A DNA stretch of 64,000 bases from Bacteroidales bacterium (lineage in GTDB: Bacteria; Bacteroidota; Bacteroidia; Bacteroidales; Muribaculaceae). The stretch covers positions 1-64,000 of the forward strand of contig JAJBUG010000033.1 of assembly GCA_020860515.1 (NCBI GenBank). The letters are read 5' to 3'. Below are positions 1 through 8,128 of the stretch, in pieces. Under the pieces are notes generated by a model. It was not told the origin of the DNA. It did not search any database and saw only the letters and a program-made list of their open reading frames with translations. The translations under genes were made by a program, and so were the position numbers. Numbering within the stretch: the stretch's first letter is position 1; each line of letters begins with the position of its first letter.

Positions 1-64
1 GGATAATCTGTCTGCCTGCGTCATCAGCTCTCGATACCTCTGTATCTTGGGGATTATGCGAAAT

Positions 65-391
65 TTATTGGTGCTCTGAGTTGTAGATTTCGATTATCTT
101 CAAAGCGAGCGTCAGGCATTTGCGGTACTCGCTGGGGTCTTTGAAGTAGAATCGGCTGAGATTTCCCATTAGGCAGTATTTTCGGATTCTGCTCTCGCAA
201 GGGTAGCGCAGGCAGTTTCTGCATTTGAGCCTATTCTGGGATTCAAGCACCGCCTTTGCCATTTGGAGCTTCTTCTTTCCGTCAGCGGTCTGCACCGACC
301 ACGCTGCGTCTTTGTTCGCTTGATGCTCGGTCTGGTCGGCTTTGGATTCTTCGCCGCGCAGTCTGTCAAGCGTTTCTTCAAGTCGGCTCAT
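65..391 (-). CDS. Hypothetical phage protein with Cys cluster
   Basis: No family is recognised. The 108-residue product has a charged N-terminal half and cysteines at residues 57, 60, 65 and 73 (CRNC..C..C), which could bind a metal. It is the last complete gene of the leftward prophage early operon before the window edge. A further leftward frame (about positions 60 to 1, reading KFRIIPKIQRYREL) seems to follow it directly, but its start is unclear and it leaves the window. Function unknown. Confidence 0.6.
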   Translation of the reverse strand: MSRLEETLDRLRGEESKADQTEHQANKDAAWSVQTADGKKKLQMAKAVLESQNRLKCRNCLRYPCESRIRKYCLMGNLSRFYFKDPSEYRKCLTLALKIIEIYNSEHQ

Positions 392-462
392 ATCGGCTTT
401 TCGGTTTTGGTCTGTTCTTCTGTCATAACTTGGTAGAGTGTTTGATATTTGTTGATTTATCT

Positions 463-726
463 TTAGAATAGAGTAGGCAATTGTTCCTTGCCGTTAACAC
501 AGTCGGGGCAAGTCAGCGTTTCGTAATCCCAGCCTTGGCGCGCTGCCGACGCTGCGGCGGCGATTGCGCTTTTGTTTATGTTGTCGGAATCACACTTGCC
601 GAATTTGTACGCTTTTTTGCATTTGGCGCAGATGATATACATTCTACCGTCTTTTGCGTTGCTTACGAATGTCGCGTCATCGGGGAGCGTTATCTCGCCT
701 ATGGCGGGGAGTGAAATCGTTATCAT
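463..726 (-). CDS. Small zinc-ribbon-like phage protein
   Basis: The 87-residue product has two CxxC knuckles, at residues 33-36 (CAKC) and 73-76 (CPDC), spaced as in a zinc ribbon, with a short beta-rich N-terminus. No named family is recognised. It sits only 6 nt downstream of the DGQHR-type gene in the same leftward operon, so the two are probably co-translated. A nucleic-acid-binding role is inferred from the zinc knuckles only. Confidence 0.65.
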   Translation of the reverse strand: MITISLPAIGEITLPDDATFVSNAKDGRMYIICAKCKKAYKFGKCDSDNINKSAIAAAASAARQGWDYETLTCPDCVNGKEQLPTLF

Positions 727-732
727 TCGGAG

Positions 733-1593
733 CTACTCAAAATATTTTACGCCATCTTTGTCAATATCCCAGCTCAGCGATTTCAAATCTCTGTTTTTCT
801 TGTAAGCGTTCCAGCATTTGATTAGGAGCTGAGTGCGCTTCTGCGAGGTTAGCTTGGATGTTTTGCTCATTTTATCATTGATTAATTTGTCACGCATATT
901 TTTGATGACATTGAGCTTTGTGCTTTCTTCAATGAATAGCTGGGTAAAGAAATCAATGACAAATGAAAAGTCGTACTTTTTTTCAAGATTGAGATAAGCA
1001 ACGATTGTGCCTATCTCGGATGGCATCATCATTCGACGATGATTGTATAGGGGCATTATGGTGGCGTGCAAGTTCTGCCAATATTCGGGGCGGCTATTGT
1101 ATTCAGATACCAAATCTTTTATTGAAACTTTCTTGGAAGAATAAGAACCTTTGTTAATTCGCCCTGAAAATATTGAATCCATTGAGCCGTAAGTTCCTCT
1201 TTTCATCGTCAAATACCCCTTGACGTAAGACGACACGTTATTAGCGTTGGGTACTCCAGACATTGAAAACATCTGGCCAGCGTGCCTTAGGATTCCTCTG
1301 TCAATAGTGAGGAATGAACGTTTCGGCGCGTTGCGAACCACCACTGTTTCAAACGGCGCGTTGGCATAGACACAAGCGGAAAGCCTGTGCTGTCCATCGA
1401 TAAGAATACCGTCAGTGTCGAACTTGATAGGCTCTCCGTTTAAATCCCAATTTCCATTTGTCATTTCATTCGCATAGAAAGCGACCTGCCCCTTGTTGAT
1501 GGGCCGATTGTTGGGGTGGTTCAGCTTGAGGTACTCAGCCGCTACGGCTGGAGTTACAACCTCGACGTTTATCTTAAAGTCATTCATTTCCAT
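733..1593 (-). CDS. DGQHR-motif (ParB/sulfiredoxin-fold-like) phage protein
   Basis: The 286-residue protein carries DGQHRLSA at residues 66-73, the signature of ParB/Srx-fold phage proteins. Before it lies a PINKGQVAFYANEM segment typical of the 'remaining keys' helix in such proteins. The C-terminal half is helical and basic and resembles no domain I can name. ParB/Srx folds bind nucleotides or DNA; whether this one is a nuclease or a regulator cannot be read from sequence. It is a member of the leftward early operon. Confidence 0.7.
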   Translation of the reverse strand: MEMNDFKINVEVVTPAVAAEYLKLNHPNNRPINKGQVAFYANEMTNGNWDLNGEPIKFDTDGILIDGQHRLSACVYANAPFETVVVRNAPKRSFLTIDRGILRHAGQMFSMSGVPNANNVSSYVKGYLTMKRGTYGSMDSIFSGRINKGSYSSKKVSIKDLVSEYNSRPEYWQNLHATIMPLYNHRRMMMPSEIGTIVAYLNLEKKYDFSFVIDFFTQLFIEESTKLNVIKNMRDKLINDKMSKTSKLTSQKRTQLLIKCWNAYKKNRDLKSLSWDIDKDGVKYFE

Positions 1594-1641
1594 ATCTTCA
1601 TAGCAATATTCCCCTCGCTCTCACCGAGGGGAAGTTTGACT

Positions 1642-1959
1642 TTAGGTTTGCGGAGTTCCGTCTTGGCTGTCGCCCTCTTGGGTCTCATCGGCGGTTTTCT
1701 TGCACTCTTCGCAGTCGCAGGCGCCGATTGCGGCGAGGTCGGCTTCGTAGGTTTCGAGCAGCGAGCCGTAGTACTCGGTTGCGAGGTCTACGATTTTATC
1801 GGTCAGCTCGCTGGGCAGTTCGGCGTTGACGTAGTTTCCGTCGGCGTCGAGGATTCGCAGAAAGTATTTCTGCGCGTCGGTGATGCGGCTTAGAGCCGTC
1901 TGCGCCTCTTCCTTGCGCTTGACAAGGAGGTTGGCCTTGGTGATTTCTGCTTGTGTCAT
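1642..1959 (-). CDS. Hypothetical phage protein, helical with acidic tail
   Basis: The 105-residue product begins with a probable coiled coil (residues 1-30, rich in E, K, A), continues with a helical middle, and ends in a CDCEECKK cysteine cluster followed by an acidic, disordered tail (ADETQEGDSQDG). No family is recognised. It is flanked by small same-strand phage genes with short gaps, so it is likely part of the early operon. Confidence 0.6.
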   Translation of the reverse strand: MTQAEITKANLLVKRKEEAQTALSRITDAQKYFLRILDADGNYVNAELPSELTDKIVDLATEYYGSLLETYEADLAAIGACDCEECKKTADETQEGDSQDGTPQT

Positions 1960-1988
1960 AAGCGTTGAGAAATTAAGTTGTTAGTGAA

Positions 1989-2351
1989 TTAAGTTGATTG
2001 GGGATTGTCTGAATTTTTGAGATTCTTGTCAATCGCCAAAAGCGCTTCGCAGTGGGCGTTGAGGTCGGATTTGTAGAACAGGAAAACCCTGCCCTTGCGC
2101 TCTGGCGTCAGCAAGTCTGTGGCGGCGGCCTGCACCAGCGCCTTGTAGGAGATTTTCAGGTAGGCTGCGGCTTGTCGGCCTCGCATCGGGTCGGGAAACG
2201 AAGCCTCCCATATTTCCTTGGCTGTCCTCGGATAGGCTCTGCCGTAGTCCTTGAAGTATCTTTTCGAGGATTCGATGGCCGCTCTTATCCGCATTTCATC
2301 TTCTTTGGAGAATCGGAAAAGCGCCTGCCTCGGTTTGTTTTTCTTTGCCAT
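1989..2351 (-). CDS. Probable helix-turn-helix DNA-binding phage protein
   Basis: The 120-residue basic protein has a central segment (about residues 57-105) in which GRQAAAYLKISYKALVQ followed by a KGRVFLFYKSDL wing looks like an excisionase/MerR-type winged HTH. No specific family is recognised. A hairpin with a T-run (2,372-2,409) sits immediately upstream of its start codon, so transcription reaching this gene must pass that element. Confidence 0.6.
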   Translation of the reverse strand: MAKKNKPRQALFRFSKEDEMRIRAAIESSKRYFKDYGRAYPRTAKEIWEASFPDPMRGRQAAAYLKISYKALVQAAATDLLTPERKGRVFLFYKSDLNAHCEALLAIDKNLKNSDNPQST

Positions 2352-2371
2352 TGCGGTAGATGTGAAAGGTT

Positions 2372-2409
2372 AAAAAAGCCAGCGCGTAATTTCAGCAATC
2401 GGCGCTGGC
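2372..2409 (-). terminator. Hairpin plus T-run upstream of HTH gene
   Basis: On the minus strand an 8-bp perfect stem (GCCAGCGC at 2,409-2,402 paired with GCGCTGGC at 2,385-2,378) is followed by six T. This is an intrinsic terminator by structure, yet it lies inside the operon and before a start codon, so it may act as an attenuator that needs antitermination. Confidence 0.7.
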
Positions 2410-2448
2410 GGTGATAAAACATTCGAGTATATGTTCACGCAAAGAATT

Positions 2449-2501
2449 GGGGCGGCTGAAAAAGCCAAATATATACACCTAAACGTGAAGTCTGCCGCCC
2501 C
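2449..2501 (-). other. 8-bp GC stem-loop in phage spacer
   Basis: GGGGCGGC (2,449-2,456) and GCCGCCCC (2,494-2,501) form a perfect 8-bp stem around a 37-nt AT-rich loop. It is one of three stem-loops filling the 272-nt gap between the SSB-like gene and the HTH gene. On the minus strand the sequence GTCAGCG abuts the stem, and the same 7-mer occurs in the loops of the hairpins at 9,396 and 9,629. No T-run follows it. Confidence 0.5.
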
Positions 2502-2549
2502 GCTGACATGAGTTAAGATTCCTCTTCGCAGAGGGGGAAGTATCGTGAA

Positions 2550-2617
2550 AAAGGCTCTCGGATTGCTAACCTTGAAACCAATACAAAAAGCGAATCTATT
2601 TGTTTCCGAGAGCCTTT
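2550..2617 (-). terminator. 12-bp stem-loop after SSB-like gene
   Basis: AAAGGCTCTCGG (2,550-2,561) pairs perfectly with CCGAGAGCCTTT (2,606-2,617). On the minus strand the 3' arm runs into CCTTTTTC, which fits a terminator for the SSB-like gene that stops 7 nt upstream at 2,624. The 44-nt loop is unusually long for a simple intrinsic terminator. Confidence 0.6.
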
Positions 2618-2623
2618 AGCGTC

Positions 2624-3133
2624 TTAGAAAGGGAGGTCGGGAAGTCCCGGCGTGGGGTTGGGATAGCCTGTGGGAGAGGGAGCCGGAGGAACTTGCTGGC
2701 TGGGTTGAGCCATTTGCGCGTACTGCTGGCCCGGATATTGGGGCGCGGCTTGCGGCGGCTGTGGCTGATACTGTTGCGGCGGCTGGGTGGCGTAGGGTTG
2801 CTGATAACTTTGCTGCGGCTGTCCGTACTGCGGTTGCATAGGCTGTTGGTATTGCGGCTGCTGGCTCATCGGCGCAACCCTGAAAGCGGAGCATTTGGTG
2901 AACCACTTGCCTTGCCACTCGCGTGATTCAACATCGAAGGACACGGCGACCTCCTGCCCCACTTGGACAGGGTTTTGACTGATGCGTTCGTCGCCAAAAA
3001 GATTGAAGCAGACTTTGCGGGGGTGCGATTCTTGGGTTTCTATCACGAAGTCGAGCGACTTCCATTGGCGGCCAGACTGCGAGGTGCCAGCCTGGACTTG
3101 AAGCACGTGGATTATTTTTCCTGAAATTTCCAT
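2624..3133 (-). CDS. ssb: Single-stranded DNA-binding protein (DUF3127-like)
   Basis: The 169-residue protein has an N-terminal OB-fold region (residues 1-85) of the DUF3127 type common in Bacteroidetes and their phages. A disordered linker of about 70 residues made of Q, P and Y follows, and then the tip GLPDLPF. That hydrophobic-acidic end mimics the C-terminal DDDIPF tip by which bacterial SSB recruits partners. It would coat ssDNA made by the nuclease and assist the RecT, loader and initiator encoded in the same operon. Confidence 0.8.
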   Translation of the reverse strand: MEISGKIIHVLQVQAGTSQSGRQWKSLDFVIETQESHPRKVCFNLFGDERISQNPVQVGQEVAVSFDVESREWQGKWFTKCSAFRVAPMSQQPQYQQPMQPQYGQPQQSYQQPYATQPPQQYQPQPPQAAPQYPGQQYAQMAQPSQQVPPAPSPTGYPNPTPGLPDLPF

Positions 3134-3148
3134 ATCTTGGTTAAGGGG

Positions 3149-3907
3149 TTAAAACGGTATCGGATTGTTCAATGGGATTGCGTAGCAGCAGCAGTGGTTG
3201 TGGAACGGCGGCATGGGGTCTAAGCTGGCGTTGTGTATGTAGGAACATTCGTCGTCGCAAAGACTGCAAGGGTAAGAAGATCCTCGCCTGATTTGCCAGT
3301 ACTGCGCGCCAGCCGAATCGTAAAGGCTCGCCATCCAGCCGAGCGCCAATGACCAAGTGGCAAGGTCTTGAATCTTCTTGTCGGTGTCGCGCCATTGGTA
3401 GGATTTTCTCGTCGGCCAGTAGTCGGGAGTTTTCCAGCCTCGGCCTATCGCCTCGTCTTTGAGTTCCAGCAAGTCGTCGCTGAAAAACGGCAGCTGCGCG
3501 TCTTCCTCGGCGTCTTTCTGCGTAGCGCCGATTATCGCGGACATCTCTGCCACGCACCGTATCTCGTCGGCTCTCTGGTCAATCCACTGCGAGATTTCGC
3601 TTTGCAGCGTGGTTATCTCGTCTGTGGGCTTGTCTATGGGAACGATGACTGTATGGCTGTCATCGTCCTCATCGTAGAAATCGTTGGCGCAAAGGGATAA
3701 GAACGCGTCGTAGTAGTAGAGGATTTCCTGCTTGATTTTGTCAATGAGCTCTTCAATCCTGCGCTTTAGGGTCGGGCCGTTGCAGCTGTAAACGAGGCTC
3801 ACAAGCTGCTTGGCGAACTTTTTCAGGAGCCGCGCTGTTAGTTTCTTGTAGGCATGCTCCATATTGACCCTCGAAAGAATGTAATCTTTTGCCTGTTTCT
3901 CTGTCAT
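3149..3907 (-). CDS. Protein with MuF-like C-terminal Cys/His motif
   Basis: The 252-residue protein is helical in its first two thirds and ends with a segment (about residues 215-252) of the form CSLCDDEC, about 15 residues, PPFHNHCCCYAIPL. This C-x2-C / P-x-x-H-x-x-C-x-C layout matches the tail of phage Mu gpF/SPP1 gp7 minor head proteins. Such proteins normally lie next to portal genes; here the gene is within the replication module, 15 nt from ssb. It could be a structural relative recruited to another role. A head function is not supported by context. Confidence 0.55.
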   Translation of the reverse strand: MTEKQAKDYILSRVNMEHAYKKLTARLLKKFAKQLVSLVYSCNGPTLKRRIEELIDKIKQEILYYYDAFLSLCANDFYDEDDDSHTVIVPIDKPTDEITTLQSEISQWIDQRADEIRCVAEMSAIIGATQKDAEEDAQLPFFSDDLLELKDEAIGRGWKTPDYWPTRKSYQWRDTDKKIQDLATWSLALGWMASLYDSAGAQYWQIRRGSSYPCSLCDDECSYIHNASLDPMPPFHNHCCCYAIPLNNPIPF

Positions 3908-4014
3908 ATCGAAAAATAGCGTTTAAATCGTTTCTGTTGGACTTTTTGGGCGGAAATGATTAAGTTATCATTTTGCCGTGGGAAATGCGCTGTGAGCGAA
4001 ATATGGGGCAAAAT

Positions 4015-4170
4015 TCAAGGCTTGGCGAAATCTGCATTGAGTTTGGATTCGCATTCTATGGGTTCGCCGAGGATTTCAGCGTCTTTGCCATCGGCTTTGA
4101 GCTGGGCGAAATAGCGCTCGACTTCCTCTTGGCTCATTGTCGCCAGTTCTTCAAGTGTCTTTTCTTTCAT
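4015..4170 (-). CDS. Small acidic phage protein (51 aa)
   Basis: A short frame starts at 4,170, one base after the stop of the upstream gene at 4,172, and encodes 51 residues beginning MKEKTLEELATMSQEEVERY. It is strongly helical and acidic. The tight coupling to the upstream gene and the protein-like composition support a real gene. No family is recognised. Confidence 0.6.
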   Translation of the reverse strand: MKEKTLEELATMSQEEVERYFAQLKADGKDAEILGEPIECESKLNADFAKP

Positions 4171-4171
4171 T

Positions 4172-4957
4172 TCAATCAAATTTTATCGGTTTCGGATTCG
4201 TGGGTCTCATGTTTTGGTAGTCTTTCCGCTTTTCTCTCTGCGGTCGGTTGTCAACGAACATCAGGTTGGGATAGGCTTCAACGTAGGCTTTGTTGAGCTC
4301 TGCCCATTCGTAGCGCTCTTTGTCGGTCATGTCGCCGGGGTAGGTCTGCAAGGTCTTGTCAACGAAGAACGCTCGGCACAATGCCGTACCCCATGGCTCT
4401 TGCCGCCATCTGCGCTGCTTTTCCATGTTTTCCTCGCTGAAAGATTCTGCGATTTGCTGCTTGATCATGTCAAGGTTGGGCTTGTCGCTTTCGTAGGCTT
4501 GCCGCTGCCGTATCCTGGCGAGTTCTTCTTCCTCTGCTTTCTGCTTTAGCCTGAACTCGACTGAATATTTCTTGAAGTCGGTGTCAACGTACTGCTTGAC
4601 CGCTTTCAGGAGCGAATTGGGGTTCGGCTTTGAAAGGTGGCGGTCGTAGTCGCCGAATCTGAGCAGGTAGGCGAAGTGCATCAGCTCGGTTATTTTGAGC
4701 CATGGATATGCGCTCTTGACCGCCATTGCCCATTGGTTGAGCGTTGAATCGTCGGGTTTGGGCTTTTTGGCGAAATCGAAGTAGGCCGCGATGATGTCGC
4801 TTGCCGAGCGCATGTAAGCCACTGCTCCGTATCGGTCGGACACCTGCATCAGCGTGGGAGCCGAGCCTACGTACATCCTCTGCAGCATCGTTGATGCGTA
4901 ATGCTCGATTAGCGAGGGGCTGTACTTTTGGTTGTATTCGTAGTAAGTCTCGCTCAT
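4172..4957 (-). CDS. Hypothetical phage protein next to helicase loader
   Basis: The 261-residue protein has no domain I can name. Residues 1-60 are helical, residues 80-140 hold aromatic-rich helices, and residues 140-190 form a probable coiled coil rich in E, K and Q (RLKQKAEEEELARIRQRQ). It overlaps the DnaC-like loader gene by 4 nt, so translation is coupled. By position it could be a replication accessory protein; that is inference. Confidence 0.65.
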   Translation of the reverse strand: MSETYYEYNQKYSPSLIEHYASTMLQRMYVGSAPTLMQVSDRYGAVAYMRSASDIIAAYFDFAKKPKPDDSTLNQWAMAVKSAYPWLKITELMHFAYLLRFGDYDRHLSKPNPNSLLKAVKQYVDTDFKKYSVEFRLKQKAEEEELARIRQRQAYESDKPNLDMIKQQIAESFSEENMEKQRRWRQEPWGTALCRAFFVDKTLQTYPGDMTDKERYEWAELNKAYVEAYPNLMFVDNRPQREKRKDYQNMRPTNPKPIKFD

Positions 4958-5652
4958 TTGCGGAAAGATTCTTGGTCGCCGAAAATTATTGTCTGCGCCA
5001 TCTCGCGAAGGCGGTCTGCCACGCGGATGCCGTACTTGGAGGAAATCTCCTTTGGGTCGAGGTTTGAGGAAAACATCGTGAACATCTGCTTGCTGTAGCG
5101 GTATTCGATGATGTCTCTCATTGGAGTAAGCACTTTGCCGTAGGACTGCGTTTCCATTGGCTCGTCGCCGAAATCGTCAATGCCGATAAGCGGCTTGTCG
5201 ATTATCGCCTTGTATTCGGCATCTTCGCTGTAGGCCATTTCAACCAGCTCTTTTGCGCCGTATGTGGGTATGCCGAAGTCGAGGGTGTACTGGAATCCGT
5301 AGCTGTGCGGGTCAATCTTTCCGATTCGCATCAGGTGCCAGCAAGCTCGGTTTATGGCCTTCATGAGGGTTGTCTTGCCGTTTCCGGGGCGGCCGAGCAT
5401 CATTAGTCCGAACTTTGGGCTGTCAGACGTGAGGAACTGCGCAGTTTCCCAAATGCGCTGCAATGTAGGTTCTGCGGGGCTGAATTTGCAGTCTCTGTTT
5501 TCGACTTCCGCTGCATAGGCTGCGACAAGGTACTGGTAGAAGTCCTGCGGCGAAAGGGGGAGCTTAAACTGAGGAAGTCCATTCTTTTTGCCCCTTAGCG
5601 TCTGCATCAGTGCTTCGTCTATCGTAATAGGCCTGTGGGTTTGGTTTTCCAT
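4954..5652 (-). CDS. DnaC/IstB-like AAA+ helicase loader
   Basis: The 232-residue ATPase has a Walker A motif GRPGNGKTT at about residues 87-95 and a Walker B motif LIGIDDFGDE at 155-164, in the arrangement of DnaC-type loaders. The C-terminal part has the sensor/arginine segment SSNLDPKEISSKYGIRVADR. It should deliver the host replicative helicase to the origin with the initiator encoded upstream. Its 5' end overlaps the 3' end of that initiator gene by 89 nt in another frame. Confidence 0.85.
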   Translation of the reverse strand: MENQTHRPITIDEALMQTLRGKKNGLPQFKLPLSPQDFYQYLVAAYAAEVENRDCKFSPAEPTLQRIWETAQFLTSDSPKFGLMMLGRPGNGKTTLMKAINRACWHLMRIGKIDPHSYGFQYTLDFGIPTYGAKELVEMAYSEDAEYKAIIDKPLIGIDDFGDEPMETQSYGKVLTPMRDIIEYRYSKQMFTMFSSNLDPKEISSKYGIRVADRLREMAQTIIFGDQESFRK

Positions 5653-6463
5653 TGCTTTGAATGTTGTTTTTGCGTTGTTTTATGTTTATGATTCTTGATT
5701 CAAGGTATCTGATAAAATCCGATTCTGCGTAGAAATTGAGTTTTTCTCTTATCAGTTCTCCTGCAGCATCTGTTGCAAGCGTTTTCAGTTCATCACAGGT
5801 TGCATTGTGTTTCTTCGCAAATTCGTTTCCGAAATAGTCACTGCCTGACAGCCGCTGCGATATGTAACCTTGCAGCCATGCCTCGATTTGTTCTACAGTA
5901 GCTGGAATTGGCGGAGGTGGCAAAGGCTCTACGCGCGCGCAAGGTTGTTGTTGTTTAATTTCTTTTTCTTCTTTTTCTTCTTTAATTTCTTTATTATTCT
6001 TATTAGATGTTACAGTCTTTGTTACACTCTCTGTTACACCCTCTGATACGCCCTCTGTAACACTATTTGTATCTTTGTCTGTTTTTTGGTCTCTTGAATT
6101 TCCTTGGTAATCTTCATATTTGCAGATAGTTATGACTGTTTCACCGCGAGGTAGATTTTGGGTGTCAATTTTAATCATTTCATCTTCTTCGAGCTTTTTT
6201 AGGAAGTTTCTCACGGTTGTAAGTGACGGTTTCTTGGTAGTTCCGCTGTTAGCATCGCCGTATTCCCATTCGTCTCGCAGTTGACGCAGTGATATTGCCA
6301 CCTGCCCTCGCTCTATTAGGAATGGCTTACCGCATATCTTGGTTTTTGTGTCTCTCCAATTAGCAAGGCATAAAAGACAAAACCACCATTGGAAATACCG
6401 AGGGTCACTGTAAATCCAATGATACTTGATGTCGCGAACCAACTTGATCCAATCGTTTGCCAT
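5564..6463 (-). CDS. Phage replication initiator, winged-helix N-terminus
   Basis: I chose the ATG at 6,463 (MANDWIKLVRDIKYHW), which follows the upstream resolvase stop by 2 nt; this gives 299 residues. Residues 1-105 look like the winged-helix N-terminal domain of replisome organisers (GQVAISLRQLRDEWEYG, then a wing). A disordered linker rich in T, V, E and K follows, then a C-terminal helical domain. Such proteins bind the phage origin and recruit the loader. The last 89 nt also encode the start of the loader gene. Confidence 0.75.
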   Translation of the reverse strand: MANDWIKLVRDIKYHWIYSDPRYFQWWFCLLCLANWRDTKTKICGKPFLIERGQVAISLRQLRDEWEYGDANSGTTKKPSLTTVRNFLKKLEEDEMIKIDTQNLPRGETVITICKYEDYQGNSRDQKTDKDTNSVTEGVSEGVTESVTKTVTSNKNNKEIKEEKEEKEIKQQQPCARVEPLPPPPIPATVEQIEAWLQGYISQRLSGSDYFGNEFAKKHNATCDELKTLATDAAGELIREKLNFYAESDFIRYLESRIINIKQRKNNIQSNGKPNPQAYYDRRSTDADAKGQKEWTSSV

Positions 6464-6465
6464 GA

Positions 6466-6948
6466 TCAATCGCTTTTCTCTTTGTCCTTGCCATAGTGCG
6501 CTATAAGAAGCGCGTCGGCTGTCTTGTCGGTCACTTTCTTGCCAAGTTCGGGAAACAAGCCTTGGGCGGCTGATTTGAGCCACTTCTTGCGCTGCTTGTA
6601 ATCCATCTTGGGAGTGTTGTAGTATTTCTCCCAGGTTATGGCCGCCACGGCTGGCTTTTTGGGAATCCCGCAGGCGTAAAGGGCGGTCTCAATCGCGCCG
6701 AATCCGTAGCCGAGCGAAAAAGCGGTAATCGGAGTGTCGCCCGTCTTCCCCCACTGCTTCTCGTAATAGCAAATCAAATCCCAATCGTTGAGGCTGGCTT
6801 TGTCTTTGATTTCGCCCAGCAGCAAAAACAAGTCCTGCTTGGTGTCGGGCATCTTGAAGCACTCCGCTCCGTTGGGCCAGATAACGGCAAGTCCGCCGTT
6901 GTTTCCGGGGTCAATCCCCAATATCGCTTTTTGCATCTTCTGTGTCAT
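6466..6948 (-). CDS. RuvC-like Holliday junction resolvase
   Basis: The 160-residue protein has an RNase H-fold resolvase signature: LGIDPGNNGGLAVIW with the first acidic residue at D13, a second at E63 in YYEKQ, and DKTADALLIAHYG near the end, giving acidic residues at about 141 and 145. The length matches phage RuvC-type crossover junction endodeoxyribonucleases. It would resolve branched intermediates from RecT-dependent replication or recombination. The start overlaps the next upstream small gene by 38 nt. Confidence 0.85.
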   Translation of the reverse strand: MTQKMQKAILGIDPGNNGGLAVIWPNGAECFKMPDTKQDLFLLLGEIKDKASLNDWDLICYYEKQWGKTGDTPITAFSLGYGFGAIETALYACGIPKKPAVAAITWEKYYNTPKMDYKQRKKWLKSAAQGLFPELGKKVTDKTADALLIAHYGKDKEKSD

Positions 6949-7108
6949 GGATAAGAATGGCCAGCCGCCGCAAATCCTCTTTGAGGAGCCTCAGTGCGTT
7001 CACCAAGCGCGTGTTAGCGGAATCGTACTTGACGATTTTCAAAATCTGCGAGCAGTGCAACTGCAGCGCCTTGGCTCTGTAAAGGGGAATCTGGACGCGT
7101 CTGGCCAT
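6911..7108 (-). CDS. Small basic helical phage protein
   Basis: The ATG at 7,108 gives 65 residues (MARRVQIPLYRAKALQLH and on), basic and helical, ending inside the start of the resolvase gene (38-nt overlap). A TTG three codons earlier is possible. No family is recognised. A competing minus-strand frame at 7,014-7,238 looks less protein-like. Confidence 0.5.
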   Translation of the reverse strand: MARRVQIPLYRAKALQLHCSQILKIVKYDSANTRLVNALRLLKEDLRRLAILIHDTEDAKSDIGD

Positions 7109-7140
7109 TTGAAACAAAACTAAAAGTATGATAGAAAAAA

Positions 7141-7202
7141 GGCTCGGAGGTATCTACTGCGGTGACGCTGCACGCCGTAACCCCGCTCGACTTCTCCGGG
7201 CC
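7141..7202 (-). terminator. Stem-loop plus T-run after recT
   Basis: GGCTCGGAG (7,141-7,149) pairs with CTCCGGGCC (7,194-7,202) with one mismatch. On the minus strand the structure runs into six T at 7,140-7,135. The 44-nt GC-rich loop may fold further. It lies between recT and the small gene upstream of the resolvase, so it can set the ratio of recombination to replication transcripts. Confidence 0.6.
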
Positions 7203-7234
7203 TGAAAGATAAAAGAACTTGGAAAAAGCAAAGG

Positions 7235-8119
7235 TCACTCTATCACCTCGGCCTCCACGGTCTCGACGCCGGGCTCTGCGGCCTCTGTGTCGGCGAAGCC
7301 GTGGGCGCTCTTTTTGGGAGCCGGGGCCAAAGGCTTGGACTGGTCTTTAATCCAGTCTGAAAAATCATTGTCATCCGTTTCAAGCACCCGCAGAAGCGCT
7401 TCCGAAACGTCTGTCTTGGGAATGAACTTGAACCCCCAATTCAGCACCGTCTTTCGGGCCATTTCCTCGTAGTCAGTCACCCACGGCGACGACTTGCCAG
7501 CCTTGACCGATTCTGAACGGCTCTTTATCTCGTCGATTCTCCGCTTTGGCATCACATCGAAAATCACGCCGCCGTTGGCAAGCTCGATGTAGTAATAGCC
7601 GCCTAACAGCTGTCCCCTGTCGCCGAAAACATTCGGCTTGTGGGCAAGATAGGAGTTAGAGCCTTTGTTGAAATCGAAATCGTCATTCTCATAGACAAGA
7701 TTCGCCTCGGCTTTCTTTACCACGCCGTTGCGGTAGAGGATTTCCAATTTGCCCATGTAAGACGATTGGAAAACCACCTTGCCCTTGCGAGGCACCAGAT
7801 AGCCGAGTTTCAAGGCTGGGTTGAGCGACAATCCCGTAAGAGCCACGGTGTTTATCGATTCGAGAAACGACTGCGGATTGTTGAGCGCGATTTGCCTCAG
7901 ATAATCATTTCCCATGAGGGTCATCACGGCGAAATTGCTCTCTCTCGCATACTCTTTCTCTTTGCCGCACTTCTGAAAAGCCGTTATCGCCGCCTTGAAA
8001 GCGGGCGTCAAAGGCTGCAAAACCGCTGGCATGTTAGTCATTTGAGGCTGCGCCACGACTTGCGGCTGCTGCCCAGCCACGGCTTGCGGCGGCATAGGCT
8101 GTTGCATGTTCTGTTCCAT
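7235..8119 (-). CDS. recT: RecT-family single-strand annealing protein
   Basis: The 294-residue protein matches the RecT family: an N-terminal Q/P-rich tail of about 35 residues, then the core with NPQSFLESINTVALTGLSLN, a KLGYLVPR strand, SYMGKLEILYRNG and DYEEMARKTVLNWGF. RecT proteins anneal complementary ssDNA and drive phage recombination. The partner nuclease is encoded immediately upstream (8,129-9,073). The acidic C-terminal tail (about residues 265-294) is typical of partner-binding tails. Confidence 0.92.
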   Translation of the reverse strand: MEQNMQQPMPPQAVAGQQPQVVAQPQMTNMPAVLQPLTPAFKAAITAFQKCGKEKEYARESNFAVMTLMGNDYLRQIALNNPQSFLESINTVALTGLSLNPALKLGYLVPRKGKVVFQSSYMGKLEILYRNGVVKKAEANLVYENDDFDFNKGSNSYLAHKPNVFGDRGQLLGGYYYIELANGGVIFDVMPKRRIDEIKSRSESVKAGKSSPWVTDYEEMARKTVLNWGFKFIPKTDVSEALLRVLETDDNDFSDWIKDQSKPLAPAPKKSAHGFADTEAAEPGVETVEAEVIE

Positions 8120-8128
8120 AAAAGAAAA

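Noticed and set aside
7014..7238. Minus-strand 74-codon frame between recT and the resolvase
   Set aside because: It crosses the stem-loop at 7,141-7,202 and reads as low-quality sequence; the alternative frame starting at 7,108 is more plausible.
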